A DNA stretch of 64,000 nucleotides from Mycolicibacterium brisbanense. GTDB taxonomy: Bacteria > Actinomycetota > Actinomycetes > Mycobacteriales > Mycobacteriaceae. A program made the position numbers and the translations under genes. Shown one piece after another: positions 34,026 to 42,418 of this stretch (the stretch's first letter is position 1; each line of letters starts with the position of its first letter). The stretch lies in assembly GCF_001570425.1 (NCBI RefSeq), contig NZ_BCSX01000007.1, forward strand, positions 99,539-163,538, written 5' to 3'. The notes beneath the pieces were generated by a model. That model was not told where the DNA came from, did no database searches, and saw nothing but the letters and a program-made list of their open reading frames with translations.

Positions 34026-35522
34026 GTGAGTCGTGCCGTGGCACTACGTGACGCTGTCCTGGATACCGGGTCGTTCCGCAGCTGGGACGGCCCTCCGCTG
34101 CAGGTAGCCACGTCCGAGTCCTATCGATCCGAGCTGGCCGCCGCGGCTGCCCGCAGCGGCCTGGATGAGTCGGTGATCACCGGTGAAGGCACCGTGTTCG
34201 GCCGCCGCGTCGCGGTGCTGGCCTGCGAGTTCGATTTCCTCGCCGGGTCGATCGGGGTGGCCGCCGCCGAACGCATCACGGCCGCGGTCGCACGGGCGAC
34301 CGCGGAGGGGTTGCCGTTGCTGGCCTCGCCGAGTTCGGGTGGCACCCGCATGCAGGAGGGCACGGTCGCATTCCTGCAGATGGTCAAGATCGCCGCCGCG
34401 GTCGAGCTGCACAAGCGGGCCCACCTGCCCTACATCGTCTATCTGCGTCACCCCACGACCGGCGGGGTGTTCGCGTCGTGGGGATCGCTGGGCCACGTCA
34501 CCGCCGCAGAACCGGGCGCGCTGATCGGGTTCCTCGGCCCCCGGGTATACGAGCAGCTCTACGGCGAAAAGTTCCCTTCGGGTGTGCAGACCGCGGAGAA
34601 CCTGTTCCAGCACGGCGTCATCGACGGCGTCGTGCCCGTCGACGCGCTGCGTTCGGTGTTGCACCGCACCCTCACGGTGATGTGCGACTCGCCCGGGGTC
34701 CCGCCACCCGAACCGCCACCGGCGGCGCCGCGCGACGTGCCGGCCTGGGATTCGGTCACCGCTTCGCGCCGGTTCGACCGGCCCGGTGCCGAATACGTGC
34801 TGCGGCACGGCAGCACCGACCGGGTGCTGTTGTCGGGCACCGGCGGGCAAGAGCGAGGCGACCGGGGAAGCGATGGAGCCGGAGGTTCGGGCCAGATGCT
34901 GCTGGCGCTGGCCCGGTTCGGCGGCCAGCCCGCAGTGGTACTCGGCCAGCAGCGCATCGGCATGGTCGGCCCGGCGGCGCTGCGTGAGGCTCGCCGCGGC
35001 ATGGCGCTGGCCGCCGACCTGCGCCTGCCGCTCGTGTCGATGATCGACACCGCGGGCCCGGCGCTGTCTGCCGAGGCCGAGCAGGGCGGACTGGCCGGCG
35101 AGATCGCGCGCTGCCTGGCCGAATTGGTGACGCTGGACGTGCCGACGGTGTCGGTGTTGCTCGGCCAGGGCAGCGGCGGCCCGGCCCTGGCGATGGTGCC
35201 GGCCGACCGGGTGCTGGCTGCCGCGAACGGCTGGCTGGCTCCGCTGCCGCCGGAGGGAGCCAGCGCCATCGTGTTCCGCGATACCCAACATGCGCCGGAA
35301 CTATCTGCCGCACAAGGCATCCGGGCTGCCGACCTGCTGCGCAACGGTATCGTCGACGCGATCGTGGCCGAGCAACCCGATGCCGCGGACGAACCCGAGG
35401 CGTTCACCGCGCGACTGTCGGCGACCATCGCCGGAGAACTGCACCGGTTGCGCACAGTGCCCGACGCCGAACGGATCGGCATGCGGCTGCACCGCTACCG
35501 GCTGATCGGCCTGCCTGGCTGA
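34026..35522 (+). CDS. accD3: acyl-CoA carboxylase carboxyltransferase AccD3
   Basis: This 498-residue carboxyltransferase contains both halves in one chain. The N-terminal, beta-like half has SPSSGGTRMQEGT and ALIGFLGPRVYEQLYGE. The C-terminal, alpha-like half has LPLVSMIDTAGPALS and SVLLGQGSGGPALAM, followed by GWLAPLPPEGASAIVFRD. There is no N-terminal zinc-ribbon. It transfers carboxyl from biotin to an acyl-CoA, probably with a biotin-bearing AccA subunit encoded elsewhere; the acyl-CoA used by AccD3 is not settled. A linker of about 25 residues around 245-270 is Gly/Asp-rich. The GTG at 34026 is likely leaderless. Its divergence from echA6 matches M. tuberculosis. Confidence 0.95.
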   Translation: MSRAVALRDAVLDTGSFRSWDGPPLQVATSESYRSELAAAAARSGLDESVITGEGTVFGRRVAVLACEFDFLAGSIGVAAAERITAAVARATAEGLPLLASPSSGGTRMQEGTVAFLQMVKIAAAVELHKRAHLPYIVYLRHPTTGGVFASWGSLGHVTAAEPGALIGFLGPRVYEQLYGEKFPSGVQTAENLFQHGVIDGVVPVDALRSVLHRTLTVMCDSPGVPPPEPPPAAPRDVPAWDSVTASRRFDRPGAEYVLRHGSTDRVLLSGTGGQERGDRGSDGAGGSGQMLLALARFGGQPAVVLGQQRIGMVGPAALREARRGMALAADLRLPLVSMIDTAGPALSAEAEQGGLAGEIARCLAELVTLDVPTVSVLLGQGSGGPALAMVPADRVLAAANGWLAPLPPEGASAIVFRDTQHAPELSAAQGIRAADLLRNGIVDAIVAEQPDAADEPEAFTARLSATIAGELHRLRTVPDAERIGMRLHRYRLIGLPG

Positions 35523-35620
35523 CATTCGCGTTCGTAACGTGGTGGCGGCGTTTCCGCGATTTCTCCGCCCTGGCGTTACGTGCGGGAAGGGCCGGTGCCG
35601 GGTCCCGGTGGCATCCTGGG

Positions 35621-36316
35621 GTGGTGGAGCCGATGCTGCAGTTCGCCGGGAACTTCTGGTGGCTGATATTTCCGCTCGGCGGCGCGATCGGTGGCGGGAT
35701 CAAAGCGGTCGCGGCGGCCAACGAACGCCGCGCCGAGCGGCGGCTGGAGCGCTACCGGATCAAGCAACAGACCAAGATCGAGCTGGCCCGCGCCGCCGGC
35801 AGCGCGAAGATGACGGACGCCGCCGCGCAGCGGGAACTCAAGAAGCTGCTCGAACAGCACGACAGCACCAATGCCCGGTGGCTGGATTACGAGATGGACA
35901 TCGCGAAGCTGCTGGACTTTCCGCTGATGACCGACATGCGGGAGCCGCTGACCATCGCGTTTCACAAGGCGCGCAGCCGTGCGGAATGGCTGCGTCCCGA
36001 CAAACCCGAGGACATGCTCGGCGACCGCGAGGCGCAACTGGAGTATCGCGACGCCGTGCACGAGTACACGTCGGCGTTCGACGTCGCCGAGGCCGAGGCG
36101 ATCCGGCGACGCCGCAGCGATTTCTCGCCCGAAGACCAGGAACGGCTGGGCCGCGCGCAGCAGCTGCTGCGGCTGGCGTCCGATGCGGCGGCCACGCCGC
36201 AGGAGCGGCAGAACGCCTACAGCAAGGCGCAGCGGGAACTCGCCGGGTTGTTCGTGCTGCCTGCCACCGCGCGGACGGCCATCGAACGTGGCATTGCCGG
36301 CGAGTTGGAGGCCTGA
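35621..36316 (+). CDS. membrane-anchored coiled-coil protein of unknown function
   Basis: This 231-residue protein has one N-terminal hydrophobic segment (FWWLIFPLGGAIGGGIKAVAAA, about residues 11-31). A long charged helical region follows (ERRAERRLERYRIKQQTKIEL onward). I recognise no catalytic motif. The topology suggests a bitopic inner-membrane protein with a cytoplasmic coiled coil. GTG codons at 35621 and 35624 are both possible starts. A 98-nt spacer, containing an imperfect inverted repeat (CGTAACG at about 35531 and CGTTACG at about 35573), separates it from accD3. Its stop is 6 nt from the convergent gene. It has no obvious counterpart in the M. tuberculosis accD3-prrA interval. Confidence 0.75.
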   Translation: MVEPMLQFAGNFWWLIFPLGGAIGGGIKAVAAANERRAERRLERYRIKQQTKIELARAAGSAKMTDAAAQRELKKLLEQHDSTNARWLDYEMDIAKLLDFPLMTDMREPLTIAFHKARSRAEWLRPDKPEDMLGDREAQLEYRDAVHEYTSAFDVAEAEAIRRRRSDFSPEDQERLGRAQQLLRLASDAAATPQERQNAYSKAQRELAGLFVLPATARTAIERGIAGELEA

Positions 36317-36322
36317 GAGCCG

Positions 36323-36769
36323 TCAGGCCAGCGCCAGCGCCGTGAGCAAGGCCACCGCGGTGATCAGATCCAGCGGCAGCCGCAGCAGGCTGCGTCGGGT
36401 CCAGCGCAGCGCCGCGGCCTCGTCGACCTCGACCGGATCGGCCTTCTCGAACGCGACCGCCTTGGGCACAAAGTAGAGCAGCGTCCAGATCCGCATCACC
36501 GCGTGGCCGGCGAGTGCCACCAGCAGCGCGGTCCGAACTGCAGTGTCGCCCCATGCGGCGACGATCGCGACGACGAGAACCAGTTCGAACAGGGTGTGTG
36601 CCGGGACCCAGAACCGTCGGCGCGAGATGCCGCCGTTGTGTGCCTGGATGATGCCGGGCCGCCGCGGCCAAGCGGGATCGACCACCAGCGTTTCGTAGAC
36701 ACCGCCGCCCACGAGCACACAGCCCAGCAGTGTTGCGGCAGCGATCAGGACGAGTGTCGGGATCCCCAC
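36323..36769 (-). CDS. four-helix membrane protein, last gene of the amine oxidase operon
   Basis: This 148-residue protein has hydrophobic stretches at about 3-25, 55-75, 78-98 and 125-147 (PTLVLIAAATLLGCVLV; LFELVLVVAIVAAWG; ALLVALAGHAVMRIWTLLYF; LDLITAVALLTALALA). The conserved-looking ETLVVDPAWPRRPGI and HNGGISRRRFWVPAH segments recall DUF1772-like membrane proteins. The GTG start lies 25 nt inside the previous gene. It is the fourth gene after the amine permease. No enzymatic function can be assigned. It may be an accessory of the oxidase or simply a passenger of the operon. Confidence 0.75.
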   Translation of the reverse strand: MGIPTLVLIAAATLLGCVLVGGGVYETLVVDPAWPRRPGIIQAHNGGISRRRFWVPAHTLFELVLVVAIVAAWGDTAVRTALLVALAGHAVMRIWTLLYFVPKAVAFEKADPVEVDEAAALRWTRRSLLRLPLDLITAVALLTALALA

Positions 36770-37185
36770 GTATGCCGATTATCCAGCGACACCGCGTCGA
36801 GCGAGCGGTGACGAGTGCGGTACGCCAGCACCGCGGCGGCGATCACCACCTCGACCAGCGCCAACGTGGTCGCCATCTCCATCGGGTCGACCGCAGTGGA
36901 TGGTGCCGATGGGACGCTCACGCCGTGGTGATGCGCCGGCATGGGCATGTGCAGCGCGACCATCGCGAGGTTCATCAGGGCCACCGCACACCACACGCCC
37001 AGAGACCCGCGGAGCCACAGATCCCGCGCGCAGAACAGGCACGCGATCATCATCGCGACCATGGTGGCCATCATCGCGGGGTTGGCGGCATGGCCGAGCA
37101 GCACGCCGTGCAGAGCCGCCGAGCAGGCGGCCAGCACGGCGCACGCCCGCCGTCCGAGGACAGCGGGCGTGCGACCGATGGACAT
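36745..37185 (-). CDS. His/Met-rich membrane protein adjacent to copper amine oxidase
   Basis: This 146-residue protein has about four hydrophobic helices. The second is unusually Met-rich (PAMMATMVAMMIACLFCA). The loop after helix 3 reads LHMPMPAHHHGVSVP and is followed by DPMEM. Such Met and His clusters suggest copper(I)/(II) binding. It starts 3 nt after the copper amine oxidase stop, and is therefore almost certainly co-translated with it. I recognise no named family. A plausible role, inferred from composition and position only, is copper supply to the cytoplasmic oxidase. A general membrane protein with fortuitous His/Met content is the alternative. Confidence 0.75.
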   Translation of the reverse strand: MSIGRTPAVLGRRACAVLAACSAALHGVLLGHAANPAMMATMVAMMIACLFCARDLWLRGSLGVWCAVALMNLAMVALHMPMPAHHHGVSVPSAPSTAVDPMEMATTLALVEVVIAAAVLAYRTRHRSLDAVSLDNRHTWGSRHSS

Positions 37186-37188
37186 GAC

Positions 37189-39126
37189 CTAATCCTCGCA
37201 GCAATGCGACTTCGGTGCGGCCGGAACGTTGAGCGCGGGGTTGCGATCGAAGAACGACACCGGCTTGAGCTTGAATCCGGCGTAGTCGACCGGCATCACG
37301 GGCCAGTCCTCGGGCCGCGGGAAGTGCGTCAGCCCGAAGGTGTGCCACAGCACGATGTCCTCGTTCTCGATGTTCCGGTCCCCCGCGACGAACGCAGGCA
37401 GGCCGTCCCCACCCGGATGCTGGTTGACCAGGTGCCCGGCCGGGTACCGCTGCGCCGCATCGTATTTCGTGACCCACAGGTGCTTGGTGGTGAACGCGGC
37501 CCGCGCGGCAACCGAACTCGACGGATCGGCCAGCAGCGTGGGCTGCCCTTCCGGGTACAGCGCGTAGGAGACGTTCTGGCCCAGTCGGTTCTGCTTGTTC
37601 GGGTTGACGATGTGCCAGACGCGGGCCTTGAGATTGTCGGCGGTGCGCATCGCGCCCAACTCGTGGGTCAGCTTCGTCTTCTGCTGCGTGAACCCGTTGC
37701 CCCACGGGTTGTCGGGACCCATCGGTGCGGCGACGGCGTCGACCTCCTCGACGGTGTTGGCATGCCCGTCGACGGCCATGTCCAGCCGCGCCGAGAACAG
37801 GTGCTGGTGATACGGCGCACCCAGCCCCGGCGCCAGCTCCGACGCGAACCGGTCGGGCGCCCGGTAGCCCGAGGCGAAAACCACACCGGTGGCCTTGACC
37901 TCCATCTCGATGGTGCCGTCGAGGTACAGGTACCAGTAGAACCCGTAGTCGTAGTTGCCGATGGTGAGGAAGAACGAGATCACCAGCCGGCGCGACCGGC
38001 GGACCTCGGACATGCCGTTGAACATGTCGACGTGCTTCCACAGCACGCCGTAATCCTCCTCGTGCAGGCAGATCGCGTTCTTGATCAGCCGCGGCTCGCA
38101 GTGCTCGTCGGCGATGGTGACGTCGAAGTACTTGATCTCACCGAGGCAATCACAGCCCAGCTCAAGGGAATTCGTGTAGCGGGCGAACATGTACTCGCCC
38201 TGGTCGAAGTAGTTGATCCAGTACCGCGACGGCGACGGGTGCGCGTACGGCACCACCATCTCGGCGATTGACGCGCGGTAGATCACCGGGCGCTCGGCCT
38301 CGCCGTCCTTGAGCGAAAGCTGGTGCAGCGTCAGGCCCTCGCGAACGTCGAAGCCGAACCGGAACGACCAATCCGCCCAGGTGATCTTGTTGCCCTCGAC
38401 GGTGAAGCTGGGGCCCTCGGGCTGCGTGATCTCGATGGGCTTGAGGTCGGTGCGGGTCGGTGTGGCATGCGGTTCGGCATTCCACTCCGACCGCTCGCTG
38501 GGGAAGGGCAGCTCATCGTGGTCGACGACCGACATGACCGACTTCGCCGTGAGGTCGATGTGGGCGACGACGCCGTCGATCGGGTGCCCCCACGGCAGGT
38601 CGGCCTCGTCGAACTGGTAGAAGCCCAGCACCCGTGCGACGCGCTTGCCCACCTCGTCCTCATGGCCGAATGCCCCGGCCGACAACGGAAGTGCGCGCAC
38701 CTTCTCCGGGTCCAGGCCGCGCTTGCGCATCGCGGCCAGCCATTCGTCGCATTGCAGCAGGATCGCCTCGACATCGCCGAATTCCTCGTCGAGAACCGGA
38801 ACCTGGCCGTCGGTCACCGGATCGACATCGTGGCGGTACACGATCTGCCCTTCGGTGATCGACACGATCAGGTCGGTGCCCTGACCGCTGTCACGGTCCA
38901 GCATGATGACCCGGGCGCGCCGTTCGATCGGATCGCCGGGCGTGAACGACAGCACGACATTCTTGTGTGGTTCCTCCAGGGCGGCGTAGACGAATCGGCC
39001 GCTCGGGCCCAGCAATCCGTTCTCGTCGATGATCCGGCGCACGGCCCGGATCTCGTCGGCGCTGAGCGGCGTCAGCGGATGATCGGGCGCGGTGGTCTTC
39101 CGGACAGGTTCGATGGTGGCGGTCAT
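37189..39126 (-). CDS. copper (TPQ-dependent) amine oxidase
   Basis: This 645-residue enzyme oxidises a primary amine to the aldehyde with release of ammonia and hydrogen peroxide. The tyrosine converted to topaquinone lies in GNYDYGF. The catalytic Asp is in NYFDQGEYMF. Two of the copper-ligand His are in HQHLFSARLDM and the third in LTHFPRPEDWP. Length and motifs match bacterial phenylethylamine/tyramine oxidases. No signal peptide is seen, so it is cytoplasmic as in Arthrobacter. The C-terminus ends in SHCCED, an unusual Cys-Cys tail that might bind metal. It overlaps the permease gene by ATGA and is followed after 3 nt by a His/Met-rich membrane protein. Confidence 0.95.
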   Translation of the reverse strand: MTATIEPVRKTTAPDHPLTPLSADEIRAVRRIIDENGLLGPSGRFVYAALEEPHKNVVLSFTPGDPIERRARVIMLDRDSGQGTDLIVSITEGQIVYRHDVDPVTDGQVPVLDEEFGDVEAILLQCDEWLAAMRKRGLDPEKVRALPLSAGAFGHEDEVGKRVARVLGFYQFDEADLPWGHPIDGVVAHIDLTAKSVMSVVDHDELPFPSERSEWNAEPHATPTRTDLKPIEITQPEGPSFTVEGNKITWADWSFRFGFDVREGLTLHQLSLKDGEAERPVIYRASIAEMVVPYAHPSPSRYWINYFDQGEYMFARYTNSLELGCDCLGEIKYFDVTIADEHCEPRLIKNAICLHEEDYGVLWKHVDMFNGMSEVRRSRRLVISFFLTIGNYDYGFYWYLYLDGTIEMEVKATGVVFASGYRAPDRFASELAPGLGAPYHQHLFSARLDMAVDGHANTVEEVDAVAAPMGPDNPWGNGFTQQKTKLTHELGAMRTADNLKARVWHIVNPNKQNRLGQNVSYALYPEGQPTLLADPSSSVAARAAFTTKHLWVTKYDAAQRYPAGHLVNQHPGGDGLPAFVAGDRNIENEDIVLWHTFGLTHFPRPEDWPVMPVDYAGFKLKPVSFFDRNPALNVPAAPKSHCCED

Positions 39127-40586
39127 CGTGCGATCTCCTTTGCGATATCAGGGTTTTCGTCTTGCTTTCCGGCGTGTGGGCGCATGACCGCGACCACGAT
39201 GCCGCCGAGGAAGGCGCCGACCAGCAGGACGCCGATGATGGCGGCCAGGGTGTCGGAGCCACCGACCAGCAGTGGCAGATTCACCGCGGTCATCACCGAC
39301 AGCACCGCCAGCCCGGCGAACCCGAGCAGCGGGGCGATCAGGGTGTTCCACGGCCGGGTGTCCAGCCGGGTGCGGCGGAAGTACACGACGACGGCCGCCG
39401 AGGTCACCGTCATCAGCACCACGATGCCCACCGAGGCCGCGCCGACGAACCACGTGAACACCTGCGTCACCGGATCCAGGCCGGCCGCGACCGAGGCAAC
39501 GACCAGCACCAGCGCCGACACGGTCTGCACGGCGGAGGCGATGTGCGGGGAGTCATGGCGCAGGTGCGAACGGCCACACCGCTCGGGCAACGCCCGGGTG
39601 TTGCCCAGCGAGAAGATGTAGCGGGCCAACACGTTGTGGAAGGACAGCAGCGCCGCGAAAAGGCTTGTGATGAGGAAGATCTGGACCAGGTCTCCGGCCA
39701 CCGCACCGACGTAGCGGGTCGCGGTCTCGGTGAGCATCGTGGCCGGATTGCTGGTCGCCTCGGTGACCGCGTCGGCGTCTCCCCACGCAGAGACCAGGGC
39801 CCAGCTGGAGAGTGCGTAGAACCCGCCGATGACCAGCAGCGCCACATAGGTGGCCCGCGGGATGGTGCGGGCCGGATCGCGGGCCTCGTCGCGGAACACC
39901 GCCGTGGCCTCGAACCCGATGTAGCCGGCGAGCGCGAAGATCAGCGCGATGCCGGGGGCGCCGGAGAAGAAGTTGCCCGGGTGCAGCACCGCGGTGGACA
40001 GGCCCGACGCGCCGCCGTGGCCGATCACCGCGGCGTTGATCACCAGGACGATGCCGACCTCACAGACCAGCAGGACACCCAGTACCTTGCCGGACAGTTC
40101 GATGTGCCGGTACCCGAGGAATCCGGTGATGCCCATCATCACCAGGGCGTAGACGTACCACGGCACCGACGGTCCGCCGTGGCTGGTCACCAGTTCGTTG
40201 AGGGACGCGCCGATGTAGCCGTACACCCCGCCTTGTACGGCGGTGTAGGACAACAGCGCCAGGAACGCCGCGCCGAGGCCGGCATGACGGCCGAACCCGT
40301 GCGCGATGTAGGTATAGAAGGCGCCGGCTCCGGGGACGTGGCGGGCCATCGCGGTGAAACCGACCGCGAACAACAGCAACACGACGGTGCATACGCCGTA
40401 GGACGCCGGGAACGCGGCGCCGTTACCCGCGGCGATGCCGATGGGGAACGTGCCTGCGACCACGGTGAGCGGGGCGGCCGCCGCGACCACCATGAACACG
40501 ATGGCGGTGGGACCGAGCTTGCCCGCCAGTCGGTGGGCCTGATGCCCGGCGGTGACGCCGGGAGTCAGAACTGCGTCAGTTGACAT
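39123..40586 (-). CDS. APC-family amine/amino-acid permease (amine oxidase operon)
   Basis: This 487-residue membrane protein has about 12 hydrophobic helices. The N-terminal helix-1 region carries VVAAAAPLTVVAGTFPIG, and GYIGFEATAVFRDEARDP is the conserved TM6/loop signature of amino acid-polyamine-organocation transporters. It overlaps the amine oxidase by ATGA, so the amine is probably its cargo. The ATG at 40586 has GAAAGAAA upstream. Eighty-five nucleotides separate it from the aldehyde dehydrogenase; this gap contains a perfect 12-bp inverted repeat of the TTCTCATTTG element. It may be transcribed both from there and by read-through. Confidence 0.9.
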   Translation of the reverse strand: MSTDAVLTPGVTAGHQAHRLAGKLGPTAIVFMVVAAAAPLTVVAGTFPIGIAAGNGAAFPASYGVCTVVLLLFAVGFTAMARHVPGAGAFYTYIAHGFGRHAGLGAAFLALLSYTAVQGGVYGYIGASLNELVTSHGGPSVPWYVYALVMMGITGFLGYRHIELSGKVLGVLLVCEVGIVLVINAAVIGHGGASGLSTAVLHPGNFFSGAPGIALIFALAGYIGFEATAVFRDEARDPARTIPRATYVALLVIGGFYALSSWALVSAWGDADAVTEATSNPATMLTETATRYVGAVAGDLVQIFLITSLFAALLSFHNVLARYIFSLGNTRALPERCGRSHLRHDSPHIASAVQTVSALVLVVASVAAGLDPVTQVFTWFVGAASVGIVVLMTVTSAAVVVYFRRTRLDTRPWNTLIAPLLGFAGLAVLSVMTAVNLPLLVGGSDTLAAIIGVLLVGAFLGGIVVAVMRPHAGKQDENPDIAKEIAR

Positions 40587-40621
40587 GGCATTTCTTTCGG
40601 TGAAATTGGACGTGCCGGGTC

Positions 40622-40657
40622 CAAATGAGAATTGCGGCAGCGCCGAATTCTCATTTG
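40622..40657. promoter_or_regulatory. 12-bp inverted repeat upstream of the permease-amine oxidase operon
   Basis: CAAATGAGAATT (40622-40633) and AATTCTCATTTG (40646-40657) are perfect complements separated by 12 nt. Each arm contains the element repeated again at 42242, 42266 and 42352. It is the likely binding site of the local IclR-type regulator, an inference from repetition and proximity. Confidence 0.65.
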
Positions 40658-40671
40658 ACGGCTGCGGGAAT

Positions 40672-42180
40672 CTAGAGCGCGATATTCACAGCTTTGGTCT
40701 GGGTGTATTCGGCGATCGCCCCCTCACCGAGTTCGCGGCCCCAGCCCGATTGTTTGTATCCCCCGAACGGCAATGCGGTGTCGAACGCGTTGTGGCAGTT
40801 GACCCACACCGTGCCCGCCTTGATCTGAGCGGCCACCCGATGCGCGGTGGACACGTCGCGGGTCCAGACACTGGCCGCCAGCCCGTAGGGCGTGTCGTTG
40901 GCCGCTTCCCTGACCCCGCGGTCTCGGTTGAACGGCACCGCGACCGCCACCGGCCCGAAGATCTCCTCCTTGTACACGCTGAAATCACGGTCCACGTCGA
41001 CCAGCAGGGTCGGCTGCACGTAGAAGCCGGTGTCCCCGTGACGACCGCCGCCGGCCAGCGCGCGGGCCCCCTGCGCGATTCCGGCATCGAGGTACCCCGT
41101 GACCTTGGTCAGCTGCTCACGTGAGACCAGCGGGCCGATGTCGTTGGTGGGGTCCAGGCCGGGGCCGATGCGCAGGCCCGCGGCGTGCTCGGCGACACCC
41201 TGCGTGAACTCGTCGAAGACGGCATCCTCGACCAGCAGCCGGGTGCCCGCGGTGCAGGTCTGGCCGTGGTTGAACAGGAACCCGCTGGCGACGCCGGGGA
41301 TCGCGGCCTCCAGGTCAGCGTCGGCGAAGACCACCTGCGGGCTCTTGCCGCCCAGCTCCAGGGAGACCTTCTTGAGGTTGCCGGATGCGGCGTTGACGAT
41401 CTTCTTGCCGACCTCGGTGGATCCGGTGAACGCGACCTTGTCGACACCGTCGTGCGCCGAAAGGGCGGCTCCGATGTCACCGAAACCGGTCAGCAGATTG
41501 AACACCCCGGCCGGGACGCCGGCCTCTTCGATCACCTCGGCCAGTAGCAGCGCGGTCAGCGGAGTCTGCTCGGCGGGCTTGAGGATGACGGTGTTACCGC
41601 AGGCCAGCGCGGGCGCCACCTTGAACGCGGCCATCACGAGCGGGAAGTTCCACGGGATGATCTGGGCGCAGACGCCGACCGGTTCGCGCAGCGTGAATGC
41701 GTGGAAACGGGCGCCGGGGGCCCACGGCACCGATACCGGGATGGTGCGGCCCTCGATCTTGGTGGCCCACCCCGCGTAGTAGTAGAAGATCTCCGCGGCC
41801 CAGGTGGCGTCGACAGCCTTGGCGACCGCCACGGACTTGCCGTTGTCGATGCTCTCCAGCTGCGCGAACTGGTCCGCGCGGGCAGAGATGCCCTCGGCGA
41901 TGCGCCACAGCACCTTCTGCCGCTCGGCCGGCGTCATGGCCGGCCACGGGCCGTCCTCGAAGGCGCGGCGCGCCGCGGCGACGGCGCGTTCGACATCCTC
42001 GGGCCCGCTGTGCGGGACGGTGGTGATGACCTGCTCGGTGGCCGGGTCCACCGTGTCGAACCGCTGCCCGGACATCGCATCGACCCACTGCCCGTCGATG
42101 TACATCCGCCGCGGAACCGAGATGAAATCGACCGTGCGCGGGTCCAGATCTGTGCTGAGCGAGGCTGTCATGGGAATCAT
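40672..42180 (-). CDS. NAD(P)-dependent aldehyde dehydrogenase (phenylacetaldehyde-type)
   Basis: This 502-residue enzyme oxidises the aldehyde made by the amine oxidase to the acid. PWNFPLVMAAFKVAPALACG and VAFTGSTEVGKKI form the nucleotide fold, ELGGKSP holds the general-base Glu, and GQTCTAG holds the nucleophilic Cys. PFGGYKQSGWGRE closes the active site. The sequence resembles phenylacetaldehyde and betaine-aldehyde dehydrogenases; context favours an aromatic acetaldehyde. ATG 42180 and ATG 42171 are both possible; neither has a clear Shine-Dalgarno. It reads away from the second permease across a 238-bp regulatory region rich in TTCTCATTTG elements. Confidence 0.93.
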   Translation of the reverse strand: MIPMTASLSTDLDPRTVDFISVPRRMYIDGQWVDAMSGQRFDTVDPATEQVITTVPHSGPEDVERAVAAARRAFEDGPWPAMTPAERQKVLWRIAEGISARADQFAQLESIDNGKSVAVAKAVDATWAAEIFYYYAGWATKIEGRTIPVSVPWAPGARFHAFTLREPVGVCAQIIPWNFPLVMAAFKVAPALACGNTVILKPAEQTPLTALLLAEVIEEAGVPAGVFNLLTGFGDIGAALSAHDGVDKVAFTGSTEVGKKIVNAASGNLKKVSLELGGKSPQVVFADADLEAAIPGVASGFLFNHGQTCTAGTRLLVEDAVFDEFTQGVAEHAAGLRIGPGLDPTNDIGPLVSREQLTKVTGYLDAGIAQGARALAGGGRHGDTGFYVQPTLLVDVDRDFSVYKEEIFGPVAVAVPFNRDRGVREAANDTPYGLAASVWTRDVSTAHRVAAQIKAGTVWVNCHNAFDTALPFGGYKQSGWGRELGEGAIAEYTQTKAVNIAL

Positions 42181-42217
42181 GTTTACGCCCCGATGTGGTG
42201 CTCGTCACCACTTATTT

Positions 42218-42362
42218 CAAATGGATATTTGGCGTATTGCGATTCTCATTTGAGAAATTCCGGCCGTTCTCATTTGGAGGCGCGGGAAAGGCCAGTTGAC
42301 GGAGTCCGGGCGTACCCATGCGGGCCCGACCGCTGACCACTTGCCGGCCGGATTCTCATTTG
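42218..42362. promoter_or_regulatory. cluster of TTCTCATTTG elements between divergent amine genes
   Basis: ATTCTCATTTG occurs at 42242-42252, within the near-palindrome TTCTCATTTGAGAA. It occurs again at 42352-42362, and GTTCTCATTTG at 42266-42276. CAAATGGATATTTG at 42218-42231 is a related short inverted repeat. The distal copy at 42352 is centred about 62 bp upstream of the predicted permease start. The region between 42181 and 42418 has no coding feature I can support. Confidence 0.65.
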
Positions 42363-42405
42363 AAAATTTTTTCCGGCTTGGCTGTGGCGGGGTCCCGCAA
42401 TGGGC

Positions 42406-42411
42406 TACCTT
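42406..42411 (+). promoter_or_regulatory. predicted leaderless -10 for the second permease
   Basis: TACCTT fits TANNNT and ends 7 nt before the GTG at 42419, with no Shine-Dalgarno. This supports GTG 42419 as the translation start over longer frames that would cross the operator elements. Confidence 0.5.
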
Positions 42412-42418
42412 GCGACGA

